Assembly: GCA_019116245.1 (NCBI GenBank)
Contig: DXCC01000004.1
Coordinates: 62,001 to 126,000 of the forward strand
Reading direction: 5' to 3'
DNA from: Candidatus Tidjanibacter faecipullorum
GTDB taxonomy: Bacteria; Bacteroidota; Bacteroidia; Bacteroidales; Rikenellaceae
DNA length: 64,000 bases
Shown: positions 9,026-17,506 of the stretch, piece by piece
Numbering within the stretch: position 1 is the stretch's first letter
Layout: every line of letters starts with the position of its first letter
The notes under the pieces: model-generated
What the model saw: only the letters and a program-made list of their open reading frames with translations
The model's database searches: none
Told to the model about the DNA's origin: nothing
Translations under genes and position numbers: made by a program

Positions 9026-9057
9026 TTTGGTTATAAAAATCAAACTTCTTAACTTTG
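9026..9057 (+). promoter_or_regulatory. Promoter of the S24 repressor gene
   Basis: TTTG (9026-9029), 20 nt, TAACTTTG (9050-9057) matches the Bacteroidetes consensus and points to the repressor start at 9119. Its predicted start point falls inside the -7 element of the opposing promoter. Confidence 0.65.
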
Positions 9058-9062
9058 CAATA

Positions 9063-9093
9063 CAAAGATATATCAAATATTTGAACTCATCAA
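9063..9093 (-). promoter_or_regulatory. Leftward promoter facing the repressor promoter
   Basis: On the minus strand TTG (9093-9091), 20 nt, TATCTTTG (9070-9063). It overlaps the plus-strand promoter in a face-to-face arrangement, with the two -7 boxes 5 nt apart, and drives the small gene at 8922. Confidence 0.65.
9073..9084. promoter_or_regulatory. Candidate repressor operator
   Basis: TCAAATATTTGA is a perfect 12-bp palindrome inside the spacer of the leftward promoter. A dimeric HTH repressor bound here would block leftward transcription. This is a prediction from position and symmetry only. Confidence 0.4.
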
Positions 9094-9118
9094 GTCTTTT
9101 TCGGTAAAAACTTCCGCC

Positions 9119-9808
9119 ATGAACAACGAGCAGATCGGCCAGCGGCTGAAAACAATGCGCAAAGCGCTCAATATGAACCAGGACGCGGTAGCCAAGATCC
9201 TGGGAATCGGCAAGAGCGCCCTCTCCATGATCGAGACCGGACGGGCTGCCCTCTCCGAACGGAACAAGAACATACTGATTCAAAAATTGAACCTGAATCC
9301 CGAATGGCTCGAGACGGGCCAGGGCGAAATTTTCAACTGTCCGCCCGAACAGTTCGTGCCGTTCACCCACCGCACCGACCGCACGGTGCCGATGCAGAGC
9401 GTCCCGCTCTACAACATCGAGGGCACGGCGGGTCTGGTCCCCCTCTTCACGGGCCAGACGCCTGTCCAACCGGTCAACTACATTCACATTCCCAATCTGC
9501 CCAAGTGCGATGGAGCGATCTACATCGTGGGCGACAGCATGTATCCCCTGCTCAAGAGCGGCGACATCGTGCTCTACAAACAGATGAACAGCATCGAGGA
9601 CATCTTCTGGGGCGACATGTACCTGCTTTCGATCGACATTGACGGCGAGGAGTATATCACGGTCAAGTACATCCAGAAATCCGACAAGGAGGGCTATGTC
9701 AAGCTGGTCAGCCAAAACCCCCACCACGCCGACAAGGACATCCCCGTGGACCGCATCAAGGCGCTCGCCTTCATCAAGGCCAGCATCCGCATGAATTCCA
9801 TCAAATAG
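9119..9808 (+). CDS. CI-like XRE/S24 phage repressor
   Basis: This 229-residue protein has an N-terminal XRE helix-turn-helix (about residues 5-60, QDAVAKILGIGKSALSMIETG) and a C-terminal LexA-like S24 peptidase domain. The serine nucleophile is Ser140 in VGDSMYP and the general-base lysine is Lys183 in TVKYIQ. The Ala-Gly pair at 104-105 in EGTAGLVPL is a candidate self-cleavage site. This is the architecture of lysogeny repressors that autodigest with activated RecA. It is divergent from the block that includes terminase, behind overlapping promoters, so regulation of that block is the natural reading. The key residues look intact. Confidence 0.9.
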   Translation: MNNEQIGQRLKTMRKALNMNQDAVAKILGIGKSALSMIETGRAALSERNKNILIQKLNLNPEWLETGQGEIFNCPPEQFVPFTHRTDRTVPMQSVPLYNIEGTAGLVPLFTGQTPVQPVNYIHIPNLPKCDGAIYIVGDSMYPLLKSGDIVLYKQMNSIEDIFWGDMYLLSIDIDGEEYITVKYIQKSDKEGYVKLVSQNPHHADKDIPVDRIKALAFIKASIRMNSIK

Positions 9809-9834
9809 CCCGACCTTGGACTACTCTCCCTCTG

Positions 9835-9870
9835 CGGGGTGCCGACTGTTCGGCGCCCCGTCTGCTTTTT
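9835..9870 (+). terminator. Terminator of the S24 repressor gene
   Basis: CGGGGTGCCGA (9835-9845) and TCGGCGCCCCG (9850-9860) form an 11-bp stem with one G-U pair and a 4-nt loop, followed by TCTGCTTTTT. The following GC-rich 150 nt show nothing else. Confidence 0.75.
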
Positions 9871-10015
9871 GCCGCCGCCCCACACGCCCTGCCCGCCCTG
9901 CCCTTCCGCACCGCACGCTCCACCTGTCCTGTCGCCCAGCCACCCGCACGGCCCGACGCCAGCCGCTCAGCGTCCATACCGCTCGCCCCGCCCGGCGGGA
10001 CCGCCGGACAAAACA

Positions 10016-10046
10016 AGAGGGCCCGGCCACATTGGCCGAGCCCTCT
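10016..10046. terminator. Bidirectional terminator between repressor and exchanger genes
   Basis: AGAGGGCCCGGCC (10016-10028) faces GGCCGAGCCCTCT (10034-10046). A T-run follows on the plus strand and TTGTTTTG on the minus strand, so it can close the convergent exchanger transcript. Confidence 0.75.
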
Positions 10047-10066
10047 TTTTCCTGGTTCCGCAGCGA

Positions 10067-11734
10067 TCAGACAACCAGCAGAATCAACAGCTGGGCCGAC
10101 AACACGCGCAGGAACATCGTCAACGGATAGACGGTCGTATAACCCACGGACGGCAGATCGTTGGGCGAGGTATGGGTTGCGAACGAAAGGGCGGGCGGGT
10201 CGGTCGTACCACCGGCAATCATACCCATCGTCGTAAAGTAATCGACCTTGCACCACTTCATGGCAATGATACCGACAATCAGCAGCGGCACAATGGTGAT
10301 GATGAAACCGTATCCGATCCATTTCCAACCGCCTGCGACAATCGTATCGACAAAGCCCTGTCCGGAGCTCAGGCCGACGCCCGCGAAGAAGAGGGCGAGG
10401 CCGACCTCACGCAGCATCAGGTTGGCGCTGACAGTCGTATAGGTAATCAGGTGGCACTGCGGGCCGAAACGGCCGAGCAGGATGGCCACGATCAGCGTAC
10501 CGCCGGCCAGACCGAGTTTCACCGGCTGGGGAATATCGCCGAAGTAGAACGGGATGCTGCCGAGCAGTACACCCAACAGGATACCGATGAAGATCGGGAT
10601 GATGTTCGGTTCGCGCAGACGCTTCAGCGTATTACCGAGCATGTTCGACACATCCTGCAGCGCGGCCTCGTCGCCGACCACCGTCAGACGGTCGCCCAGC
10701 TGCAGACGCAGCGTGGCGCTGGGGGCCAAATCCACACCGGCGCGGTTCACGCGGATTACGTTCACATTAAAGTTGTTACGCAACTTCAGGTCGCTGAGAT
10801 AACGGCCGTTGAACTGCGATTTCGTGATCACGATACGGCGCGACACATATTTCTGTCCCTCACCGTGCCATTGTTCGTCCACCACGGGCACCTTTTCGCC
10901 GAGCAGGGCGGCAATCGCCTCCTCGTCCTGTGCGGAGGAGACAATCAGCAGCGTATCGCCCGCAGCGATCAGGGAGTCGCCCGCAGCGATCATCACCGTA
11001 CCGTTCTGACGCATGATACGCGACACGAGGAAGCCGTACTTGGTCAGCGAACGCATGTCCACGATCCGCTTGCCGATCACCGCCGGATTGAACACCTTGA
11101 CGGCCATGACCGTCGTGGCTGCGGGATCGTTTTCACGCGCCTGTTCCAGCCGCTGATTCTCCTTGTTGATGTCGATGCGGAAAATCCAGCGCAGGATCAG
11201 CAGCGAGCCGATGATACCGAGCACACCCAGCGGATAGGCTACGGCGTAACCCATGGAGATGGTCGGGTCAGTCAACCCCGTAGCATCGTGATAGGCCTCC
11301 TGCGCGGCACCCAGACCGGGCGTGTTGGTTACGGCGCCGCAGAGGATGCCGACCATCGTGGTCAGATTCACACCGGTCACTTTCCACAGAATCAGGGTCG
11401 TAGCCACACTCAGCAACACACCCAGCGTTGCCAGACCGTTCAGCTTCAGACCTCCTTTCTTGAAAGACGAGAAAAACGTCGGGCCGACCTGCAGTCCGAC
11501 AGCGAAGATGAACAAGATCAGACCGAAATCCCGGACAAAGCCCACGATTCCCGGATCGAGCAAGAGACCGAAATGGCTCATGACGATGCCGACAAACAGA
11601 ATCCAGGTAAGACCCAGGGAGATTCCGGCGATCTTCACTTTTGCCAATGCCGCACCCACAGCGATGACTACGGCAAGCAACAAGACAGAATGGGCGATCC
11701 CCGTTCCGAAGATCAGCTCCTTGATCCACTCCAT
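10067..11734 (-). CDS. AspT/YidE-YbjL family exchanger with two RCK-C domains
   Basis: This 555-residue inner-membrane protein has the family's symmetric plan: about five membrane helices (residues 1-175), a central cytosolic pair of TrkA-C/RCK-C domains (about 200-370, e.g. FNPAVIGKRIVDM and ITKSQFNGRYLSDL), then about six helices. Duplicated motifs GAVTNTPGLGAA in the first half and GGTTDPPALSFA in the second are characteristic of the aspartate-alanine exchanger (AAE) family. The true substrate is unknown; many members exchange dicarboxylates or amino acids. ATG 11734 gives the family length. A TATATTTG -7 element lies at 11803-11810. Confidence 0.88.
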   Translation of the reverse strand: MEWIKELIFGTGIAHSVLLLAVVIAVGAALAKVKIAGISLGLTWILFVGIVMSHFGLLLDPGIVGFVRDFGLILFIFAVGLQVGPTFFSSFKKGGLKLNGLATLGVLLSVATTLILWKVTGVNLTTMVGILCGAVTNTPGLGAAQEAYHDATGLTDPTISMGYAVAYPLGVLGIIGSLLILRWIFRIDINKENQRLEQARENDPAATTVMAVKVFNPAVIGKRIVDMRSLTKYGFLVSRIMRQNGTVMIAAGDSLIAAGDTLLIVSSAQDEEAIAALLGEKVPVVDEQWHGEGQKYVSRRIVITKSQFNGRYLSDLKLRNNFNVNVIRVNRAGVDLAPSATLRLQLGDRLTVVGDEAALQDVSNMLGNTLKRLREPNIIPIFIGILLGVLLGSIPFYFGDIPQPVKLGLAGGTLIVAILLGRFGPQCHLITYTTVSANLMLREVGLALFFAGVGLSSGQGFVDTIVAGGWKWIGYGFIITIVPLLIVGIIAMKWCKVDYFTTMGMIAGGTTDPPALSFATHTSPNDLPSVGYTTVYPLTMFLRVLSAQLLILLVV

Positions 11735-11802
11735 AAAAACACAGATAGAAGTTAAGTTTGCGCAATGCGCGCGGTTACGCCCTACAGGCGCAAAAAGCAG
11801 CG

Positions 11803-11810
11803 CAAATATA
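11803..11810 (-). promoter_or_regulatory. Promoter -7 element for the AspT-like gene
   Basis: TATATTTG on the minus strand about 70 nt upstream of the start codon. The -33 region is only T-rich, so the match is partial. Confidence 0.45.
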
Positions 11811-11948
11811 CCGCCTTTATTTTGGAAAAAGAAATAAAGCCCCGGTTTATTCGCGGATAAGCCCCATTGGAATTTTTCGTATGACAAAACCTATATTCCC
11901 CGCCTTCCGCCCGTCTCACCGCCATCGCACCCCGGTGCCGGAAACGAT

Positions 11949-11987
11949 ACGGCGGGAGGTGAACCCTGTCGGTTCACCTCCCGCCGT
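11949..11987 (-). terminator. Perfect 17-bp hairpin ending the purine operon
   Basis: ACGGCGGGAGGTGAACC pairs exactly with GGTTCACCTCCCGCCGT around a 5-nt loop, 20 nt after the folD stop codon. No T-run follows, so it may be a processing or stabilising 3' structure as well as a terminator. Confidence 0.6.
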
Positions 11988-12007
11988 GTATGGGAAACAT
12001 ACGGCTG

Positions 12008-12868
12008 TCAGTGCTTCTGCATGTGGCGTTCGAATGCTTCGATCGTATTCTCCATCAGACAGGTGATGGTCATCGGACCCACACCGCCGGGCACCTTCGT
12101 AATCATGCCGGCCACCGGCTCGCAGGCTGCGAAATCGACGTCGCCGCACAGTTTGCCCGTTTCCGGATCGCGGTTCACGCCCACGTCGATCACCACGGCA
12201 CCGGGTTTTACCATATCGGCCGTCACGAATTTCGGCCGTCCGATGGCTACGACCAGAATATCCGCCTCACGCGTCACCTCCGGCAGATTCCGGGTGCGGC
12301 TGTGGGCAATCGTCACCGTTGCGTTCTCGTCGAGCAGCAGTTTGGCCACGGGCAATCCCACGATGTTGCTGCGGCCGATCACCACGGCCCGTTTGCCGGC
12401 AATCTCCACGCCGGTGCTCTTCAGCAGCCGGATGATGCCCTTCGGGGTGCACGGCAGCAGACAGGGCTGCTTGAGCCACAGGGCAGCGACGTTGAGCGGA
12501 TGGAAACCGTCCACATCCTTCTCGCGGTCGATGGCGGCAATCACCTTCTCCGAATCGATATGTTTCGGCAGCGGCAGCTGCACGAGGATGCCGTCCACCG
12601 TACGGTCGGCATTCAGTTCGGCGATCAGGCCGAGCAGTTCCTCCTCCGTAATGGTCTCCGGCTTGCGGATCGTCGTATTCTTCATGCCGAGCTCGTTGGC
12701 CATCTTGGCCTTGCCGGTGACATACGACACGCTGCCGGGATCATCGCCGACCAGCACGACCACCAGATGAGGGGTGCGACCGTACTGCTGTTCCAGTTCT
12801 TTGATACGGGCCGACATCTGCCGCTTCATCTCCGCCGACAGATCCTTGCCGCTAATAACCATACCCAT
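12008..12868 (-). CDS. folD: Methylenetetrahydrofolate dehydrogenase/cyclohydrolase
   Basis: FolD converts 5,10-methylene-THF to 10-formyl-THF, the one-carbon donor used by PurN and PurH encoded just upstream. The 286-residue product has the active-site YVTGKAK with Tyr49 and Lys53, QLPLPKHID near 98-105, the cofactor loop GRSNIVGLP near 165-173 and a PGGVGPMT end motif. It is the last gene of the purine operon, 40 nt after purD, a sensible link of folate supply to purine demand. The start may be Met1 or Met3. Confidence 0.97.
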   Translation of the reverse strand: MGMVISGKDLSAEMKRQMSARIKELEQQYGRTPHLVVVLVGDDPGSVSYVTGKAKMANELGMKNTTIRKPETITEEELLGLIAELNADRTVDGILVQLPLPKHIDSEKVIAAIDREKDVDGFHPLNVAALWLKQPCLLPCTPKGIIRLLKSTGVEIAGKRAVVIGRSNIVGLPVAKLLLDENATVTIAHSRTRNLPEVTREADILVVAIGRPKFVTADMVKPGAVVIDVGVNRDPETGKLCGDVDFAACEPVAGMITKVPGGVGPMTITCLMENTIEAFERHMQKH

Positions 12869-12908
12869 AGCTCTATCCTTTCTTTTTGGTATTCTGAATC
12901 GTTGTTAA

Positions 12909-14171
12909 CTATTTGTGCAGCGCCGCCGCACCGATGTCATGCCGGTAGAACAGGTTCTCGCAACGGATCGTCCGCACACCCTGCATGGCCTTTTCATGGG
13001 CCTGCTCGAGCGTTTCACCGCGGCCGACCACCATCAGCACACGGCCGCCGGCCGTCACCAGCCGACCGTCGCGGCGCGCCGTTCCCATCTGATAGACGGT
13101 CACCTCCGGATCGGCCTCGGCCGCCTCGATGCCCTCGATCGGGAACCCTTTCTCGCAACTGCCCGGATAGCCCTTCGAGGCCATCACGACACCCAGCGCC
13201 GCCCGGTCGTCCCAGCGCAGCTCGGCCGCCCCGGTACCGTCGGCCACCGCCGAGAAGATGTCGTAAATATCGCTCTGCAGACGGGGCAGTACCACTTCCG
13301 TCTCGGGATCGCCGAAACGGGCGTTGAACTCGATCACCTTCACGCCTTCGGCCGTCTTCATCAGACCGCCGTACAGCACCCCCGTAAAGGGCACCCCTTC
13401 GGCCACCATGGCGGCAGCCGTCCGCTTCATGATCCGCTCCAGCGCATCGTTCCGCTCCGCCTCACTGATGAACGGCACGGGCGAATAGGCTCCCATGCCG
13501 CCCGTATTGGGTCCTTCGTTGCCGTCGAAGGCGCGTTTGTGGTCCTGAGCCAGCGGCATCGGCCACACCCGTTCGCCCGACACGAAACACATGAACGAGA
13601 ACTCCGGCCCCTCCAGATAATCCTCCACGACCACCCGGCCGTGACCGAACTTGTCGTCCAGCAGCATGTCGCGCAGCGCGGCATCGGCCTCTTCCATCGT
13701 CATGGCCACCACGACCCCCTTTCCGGCCGCCAGTCCGTCGTACTTCAGCACGGCGGGCAGCGGACGGCCGTGCACATAGGCGCGTGCCGCCTCGTAGTTG
13801 TCAAAGGTGCGGTAGCCCGCCGTCGGAATGCCGTGACGCATCATCAGCTCCTTGGCAAACTCCTTGCTTGTCTCGATGCGGGCCGCCTCGGTCGTCGGGC
13901 CGAAGATGCGCAGTCCTTCCGCCCGGAAGCGGTTGACGATGCCGGCAGCCAGCGCCGATTCGGGGCCCACGACGGTCAGATCCACCGCATGGTCGCGGGC
14001 GAAACCGAGCAGTCCCTCCACATCGGTATCCTTCAGGGCGACCGTTTCGGCCTGCGCGGCGATACCGGCATTGCCGGGCGCACAATATATCTTGTCTACT
14101 TTCGGGGAGCGGGTCAGCGCATCCACAATGGCGTGGCAGCGGCCGCCGCCTCCCACTACGAGTACTTTCAT
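12909..14171 (-). CDS. purD: Phosphoribosylamine-glycine ligase (GARS)
   Basis: PurD makes glycinamide ribonucleotide from phosphoribosylamine, glycine and ATP. The 420-residue ATP-grasp protein has the N-terminal phosphate loop, the ATP-grasp segment PAVLKYDGLAAGKG near 150 and GPNTGGMGAYSP near 230. The N-terminal motif reads GGGGRCHAI, with Cys12 where the family usually has Glu (GREHA). ATG 14171 matches the family start; the longer frame was rejected. It lies between purH and folD in the operon. Confidence 0.96.
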   Translation of the reverse strand: MKVLVVGGGGRCHAIVDALTRSPKVDKIYCAPGNAGIAAQAETVALKDTDVEGLLGFARDHAVDLTVVGPESALAAGIVNRFRAEGLRIFGPTTEAARIETSKEFAKELMMRHGIPTAGYRTFDNYEAARAYVHGRPLPAVLKYDGLAAGKGVVVAMTMEEADAALRDMLLDDKFGHGRVVVEDYLEGPEFSFMCFVSGERVWPMPLAQDHKRAFDGNEGPNTGGMGAYSPVPFISEAERNDALERIMKRTAAAMVAEGVPFTGVLYGGLMKTAEGVKVIEFNARFGDPETEVVLPRLQSDIYDIFSAVADGTGAAELRWDDRAALGVVMASKGYPGSCEKGFPIEGIEAAEADPEVTVYQMGTARRDGRLVTAGGRVLMVVGRGETLEQAHEKAMQGVRTIRCENLFYRHDIGAAALHK

Positions 14172-14247
14172 GGTATTCTCTTTTTGTCCCTTTCCGATCC
14201 CTCCTGCTCCCTGCCGCGGCACGGCGGTTTCTGGAGTAAAAGCGAAC

Positions 14248-14274
14248 GCACCGGCCGTTCGGAAGGGCCGGTGC
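14248..14274 (-). terminator. Hairpin between purH and purD
   Basis: GCACCGGCC and GGCCGGTGC form a 9-bp stem in the 111-nt purH-purD gap; on the minus strand a weak TTTT follows after 6 nt. It may attenuate or protect rather than fully terminate. Confidence 0.4.
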
Positions 14275-14282
14275 TGATCGGT

Positions 14283-15812
14283 TTAATGTTTGAAGTGGCG
14301 TTCGCCGGTAAAGACCATGGCGATGCCCAGCTCATTGGCCTTCACGATCGAGTCGTTGTCGTGAATGCTGCCGCCGGGCTGCACGATGGCCGTCACGCCG
14401 TACTGGGCAGCCAGTGCCACCGTATCGTCGAAAGGCAGGAAACCGTCCGAAGCGAGCACCAGCCCCTCGGTCATTCCCTTGGCCTTGGCCTCACGCAGGG
14501 CGATCTCCGCCGAACCCACGCGGTTCATCTGACCGGCGCCCACGCCGACCGTAGCTCCGTTCTTGACCACCACGATGGCGTTGGACTTGACGTGTTTCAC
14601 GATCCGCCATGCGAAGTCCATGTCGGCCAGCTGCTCTTCGGCAGGACGTTTCTCGGTTACCGTCATTTCGGTGGTCACCGTCTTGGTCACCGTATCGAGG
14701 TCCTGAACGAGCAGACCGCCGTTCACGCTCACCAGCTGACGCTCGCGCACGCCGGTGCGATCCATGTTCACCTCCAGCAGGCGCAGGTTTTTCTTCTTGG
14801 TGAGGATCTCCAGCGCCTCGGGCGAGAAGGACGGCGCGATGATGATCTCCAGGAAAATCGGCTTCATGGCAGCCGCCGTCTCACCGTCCAGTTCACGGTT
14901 CACGGCCACGATACCGCCGTAGATGCTCACCTGGTCGGCCTCATATGCCTTGCGCCAGGCCTCGCCGATCGTTGCGCCCACGGCTGCGCCGCAGGGGTTC
15001 ATGTGCTTCAGTCCGACACAGAACGGCTGCTCGAATTCGCGCACGATGTTGAGTGCGGCGTTGGCATCCTGAATATTGTTGTAGGACAACTCCTTGCCAT
15101 TCAACTGACGGGCATGGGCCAGCGAGAAGGGCACGGGCGTCGTGCTGCGATAGAACTTGGCCTGCTGATGAGGGTTCTCGCCATAGCGGAGCGGCTGGGC
15201 GATGTCGAACTCCAGGAAGAGTTTCTCGGGCAGCCCCGCCTTGTCGCGCAGATAGGTTGCGATGCAGGCGTCATACTGGGCCGTGTGGGTGAACGCCTTG
15301 GCCGACAGCTGCAGCCGCGTTTCGGGTTTGGTATTGCCCCCTTCGCGGATCTCGGCAATTACCCGGTCGTAATCCTGCGGATCGCACACCACGGTCACGT
15401 CGCGGAAATTCTTGGCCGCGCTGCGGAGCATCGAAGGACCGCCGATGTCGATGTTCTCGATGGCATCCTCCATGGTCACGTCCGGTTTGGCGATCGTCTG
15501 ACGGAACGGATAGAGGTTCACACACACCATGTCGATGAACTCGATTCCGTTCTCCTTCAGCGCATCGATGTGGCTCTGCACATCGCGGCGGGCCAGCAGT
15601 CCGCCGTGTACCTTGGGATGCAGCGTTTTCACGCGGCCGTCACAGATCTCCGGGAACCCGGTCACATCGCTGATGTTGATGACCTTCAGGCCCTCCTCCC
15701 GCAGCAGTTTCATCGTACCGCCGGTAGCGATGATCTCCCAGCCGAGCTGCTGCAATGCGCGGGCGAAATCGACGACGCCCGTCTTGTCGCTGACACTGAT
15801 AAGCGCTCTCAT
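14283..15812 (-). CDS. purH: Bifunctional AICAR formyltransferase/IMP cyclohydrolase
   Basis: PurH performs the last two steps to IMP. The 509-residue product has an N-terminal MGS-like IMP cyclohydrolase domain (SVSDKTG at 7-13, RVKTLHPKVHGG near 66-77) and a C-terminal formyltransferase domain with LRYGENPHQ near 203 and the catalytic KHMNPCGAA near 265. Length is typical. ATG 15812 is chosen since upstream in-frame codons overlap the purN end. It uses 10-formyl-THF, made by FolD of the same operon. Confidence 0.98.
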   Translation of the reverse strand: MRALISVSDKTGVVDFARALQQLGWEIIATGGTMKLLREEGLKVINISDVTGFPEICDGRVKTLHPKVHGGLLARRDVQSHIDALKENGIEFIDMVCVNLYPFRQTIAKPDVTMEDAIENIDIGGPSMLRSAAKNFRDVTVVCDPQDYDRVIAEIREGGNTKPETRLQLSAKAFTHTAQYDACIATYLRDKAGLPEKLFLEFDIAQPLRYGENPHQQAKFYRSTTPVPFSLAHARQLNGKELSYNNIQDANAALNIVREFEQPFCVGLKHMNPCGAAVGATIGEAWRKAYEADQVSIYGGIVAVNRELDGETAAAMKPIFLEIIIAPSFSPEALEILTKKKNLRLLEVNMDRTGVRERQLVSVNGGLLVQDLDTVTKTVTTEMTVTEKRPAEEQLADMDFAWRIVKHVKSNAIVVVKNGATVGVGAGQMNRVGSAEIALREAKAKGMTEGLVLASDGFLPFDDTVALAAQYGVTAIVQPGGSIHDNDSIVKANELGIAMVFTGERHFKH

Positions 15813-15849
15813 ATCTCTTCTGTATCTCTTTGTTTGCTGTTTCTGTTGT

Positions 15850-16449
15850 TTACTGTTTGAGCAGCCGGCCGCCGGCAATCAACTCCCCGATGGTCTCCAC
15901 ATAGAGCGGATACTCCACGGCATGCACCATCGCCTCCAGTTCGTCGGGATCGCTGCCCTTGTAGTCGAAGGCGCGCTGGGCAATGATCCGCCCGCCATCC
16001 AGCTCGTTGTTCACGTAATGGATCGTCACGCCATAGACCTTCACGCCGTATTCGAAGGCGTCGCGAATGGCATGGGCGCCCTTGAAGGCGGGCAGCAGGG
16101 AGGGATGGATGTTGATGATCCGGCCGTCGTAGGCCCCGAGCATCACGTCCGACAGGATCCGCATGTAGCCGGCCAGACAGACGAGCTCCGCGCCGCAGCC
16201 ATCGAGCCGTGCCACGATCTCCCGCTCGAAAGCCTCCTTGGAGGCATACTCCTTCGGCCGGAACGCGAAGACGGGCACGCCGAACTTCGCCGCCCGCTCG
16301 CAGACGTAGGCTCCGGGACGGTCACAGACGACCAGCACGACCTCGGCATTGAGACGACCGTCGGCACACGCCTGCGCAATCGCCTCGAAGTTGCTGCCGT
16401 TACCGCTGGCAAATACCGCCAGACGGGTTTTCCGTGTTGCCTCAGCCAT
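15850..16449 (-). CDS. purN: Phosphoribosylglycinamide formyltransferase
   Basis: This folate-dependent GAR transformylase is 199 residues long. Substrate loop ASGNGSN is at residues 14-20; the catalytic triad appears as Asn113 and His115 in NIHPSLLPAFKG, and Asp151 in NELDGG. It follows purM by 3 nt, indicating translational coupling. No formate-dependent PurT is seen in the window, so step 3 here depends on 10-formyl-THF. Confidence 0.97.
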   Translation of the reverse strand: MAEATRKTRLAVFASGNGSNFEAIAQACADGRLNAEVVLVVCDRPGAYVCERAAKFGVPVFAFRPKEYASKEAFEREIVARLDGCGAELVCLAGYMRILSDVMLGAYDGRIINIHPSLLPAFKGAHAIRDAFEYGVKVYGVTIHYVNNELDGGRIIAQRAFDYKGSDPDELEAMVHAVEYPLYVETIGELIAGGRLLKQ

Positions 16450-16452
16450 ACC

Positions 16453-17478
16453 CTACTCGATCACTACGCCTTCGCGGTCGGTAACGCGTCCGATGACCGA
16501 AGCGCGTTCGCCGCTGGCTTCCAGCAGGGCGATGGCCTTCTGCGCATCAGCTTCAGGCAGGGCGATCACCATGCCGATACCCATGTTGAAGATGTTGAAC
16601 ATCTCGCGGTGTTCGATATGGCCGTACTTCTCCAGGAAGCGGAATACGGGCAGAATCTCCCACGTTCCCTCCTTGACGGCAATACCCTGTCCCTCGCGCA
16701 GGATACGGGGAATGTTCTCATCGAATCCGCCGCCGGTGATGTGGCTGATGCCGTGCACGTCGCACTCGGCAATCACCCGCAGCACCTGTTTCACATAGAT
16801 CCGCGTCGGGGTGAGGAGCACCTCGCCGAGGGGCCGGTCACTCAGTTCGGGATAGACTTTCTTGAGGTCGAAACCGTTGTCGGCCACGATCTTGCGCACA
16901 AGGCTGAAGCCGTTCGAGTGCACGCCGCTCGAAGCGATGCCCACCAGCACGTCCCCCACGGCCACTTTCGAGCCGTCGATCAGACGCGACTTCTCGACCA
17001 CGCCGCAGGTGAATCCGGCGATGTCGTAATCCTCCTTGGCATACATGCCGGGCATTTCGGCCGTCTCGCCGCCCACCAGGGCGCAACCGGCCTGACGGCA
17101 ACCGTCGGCCACGCCGGAGACGATGGCCTCCACCTTGACCGGATCGTTGAGTCCGAGAGCTATGTAATCGAGGAAGAGGATCGGTTCGGCGCCCTGGGCC
17201 AGCACGTCGTTCACGCACATGGCCACGGCATCGATGCCGATCGTGTCGTGTTTGTCCATTTCGATGGCGATCTTGAGTTTGGTACCCACGCCATCCGTAC
17301 CGCTCACCAGCACGGGTTCGGCCACTTTCAGCGCCGAGAGGTCGAACATGCCGCCGAATGCGCCGATGTTGCCCATCACGCCCAGCCGTGCGGTCGATGC
17401 CACATGCTTCTTGATACGTCTTACGCCTTCGTAACCGGCTTCGAGGCTCACGCCGGCCTCCTCATAGCTCTTTGCCAT
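16453..17478 (-). CDS. purM: Phosphoribosylformylglycinamidine cyclo-ligase (AIRS)
   Basis: PurM closes the imidazole ring (FGAM to AIR, ATP-dependent). The 341-residue protein has the signatures [10 protein letters not shown] near 59, [11 protein letters not shown] near 139, [11 protein letters not shown] near 176 and [10 protein letters not shown] near 238. It is structurally related to the synthetase part of PurL encoded in the same operon. It follows purF by 28 nt and precedes purN by 3 nt. Confidence 0.98.
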   Translation of the reverse strand: MAKSYEEAGVSLEAGYEGVRRIKKHVASTARLGVMGNIGAFGGMFDLSALKVAEPVLVSGTDGVGTKLKIAIEMDKHDTIGIDAVAMCVNDVLAQGAEPILFLDYIALGLNDPVKVEAIVSGVADGCRQAGCALVGGETAEMPGMYAKEDYDIAGFTCGVVEKSRLIDGSKVAVGDVLVGIASSGVHSNGFSLVRKIVADNGFDLKKVYPELSDRPLGEVLLTPTRIYVKQVLRVIAECDVHGISHITGGGFDENIPRILREGQGIAVKEGTWEILPVFRFLEKYGHIEHREMFNIFNMGIGMVIALPEADAQKAIALLEASGERASVIGRVTDREGVVIE

Positions 17479-17506
17479 AGATCTATCGCTTTTTTTCGAT
17501 GTTTAG

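Noticed and set aside
12915..15860. 981-codon plus-strand frame opposite purD and purH
   Set aside because: It is a shadow of two genes with clear catalytic motifs; the composition is His/Arg-rich.
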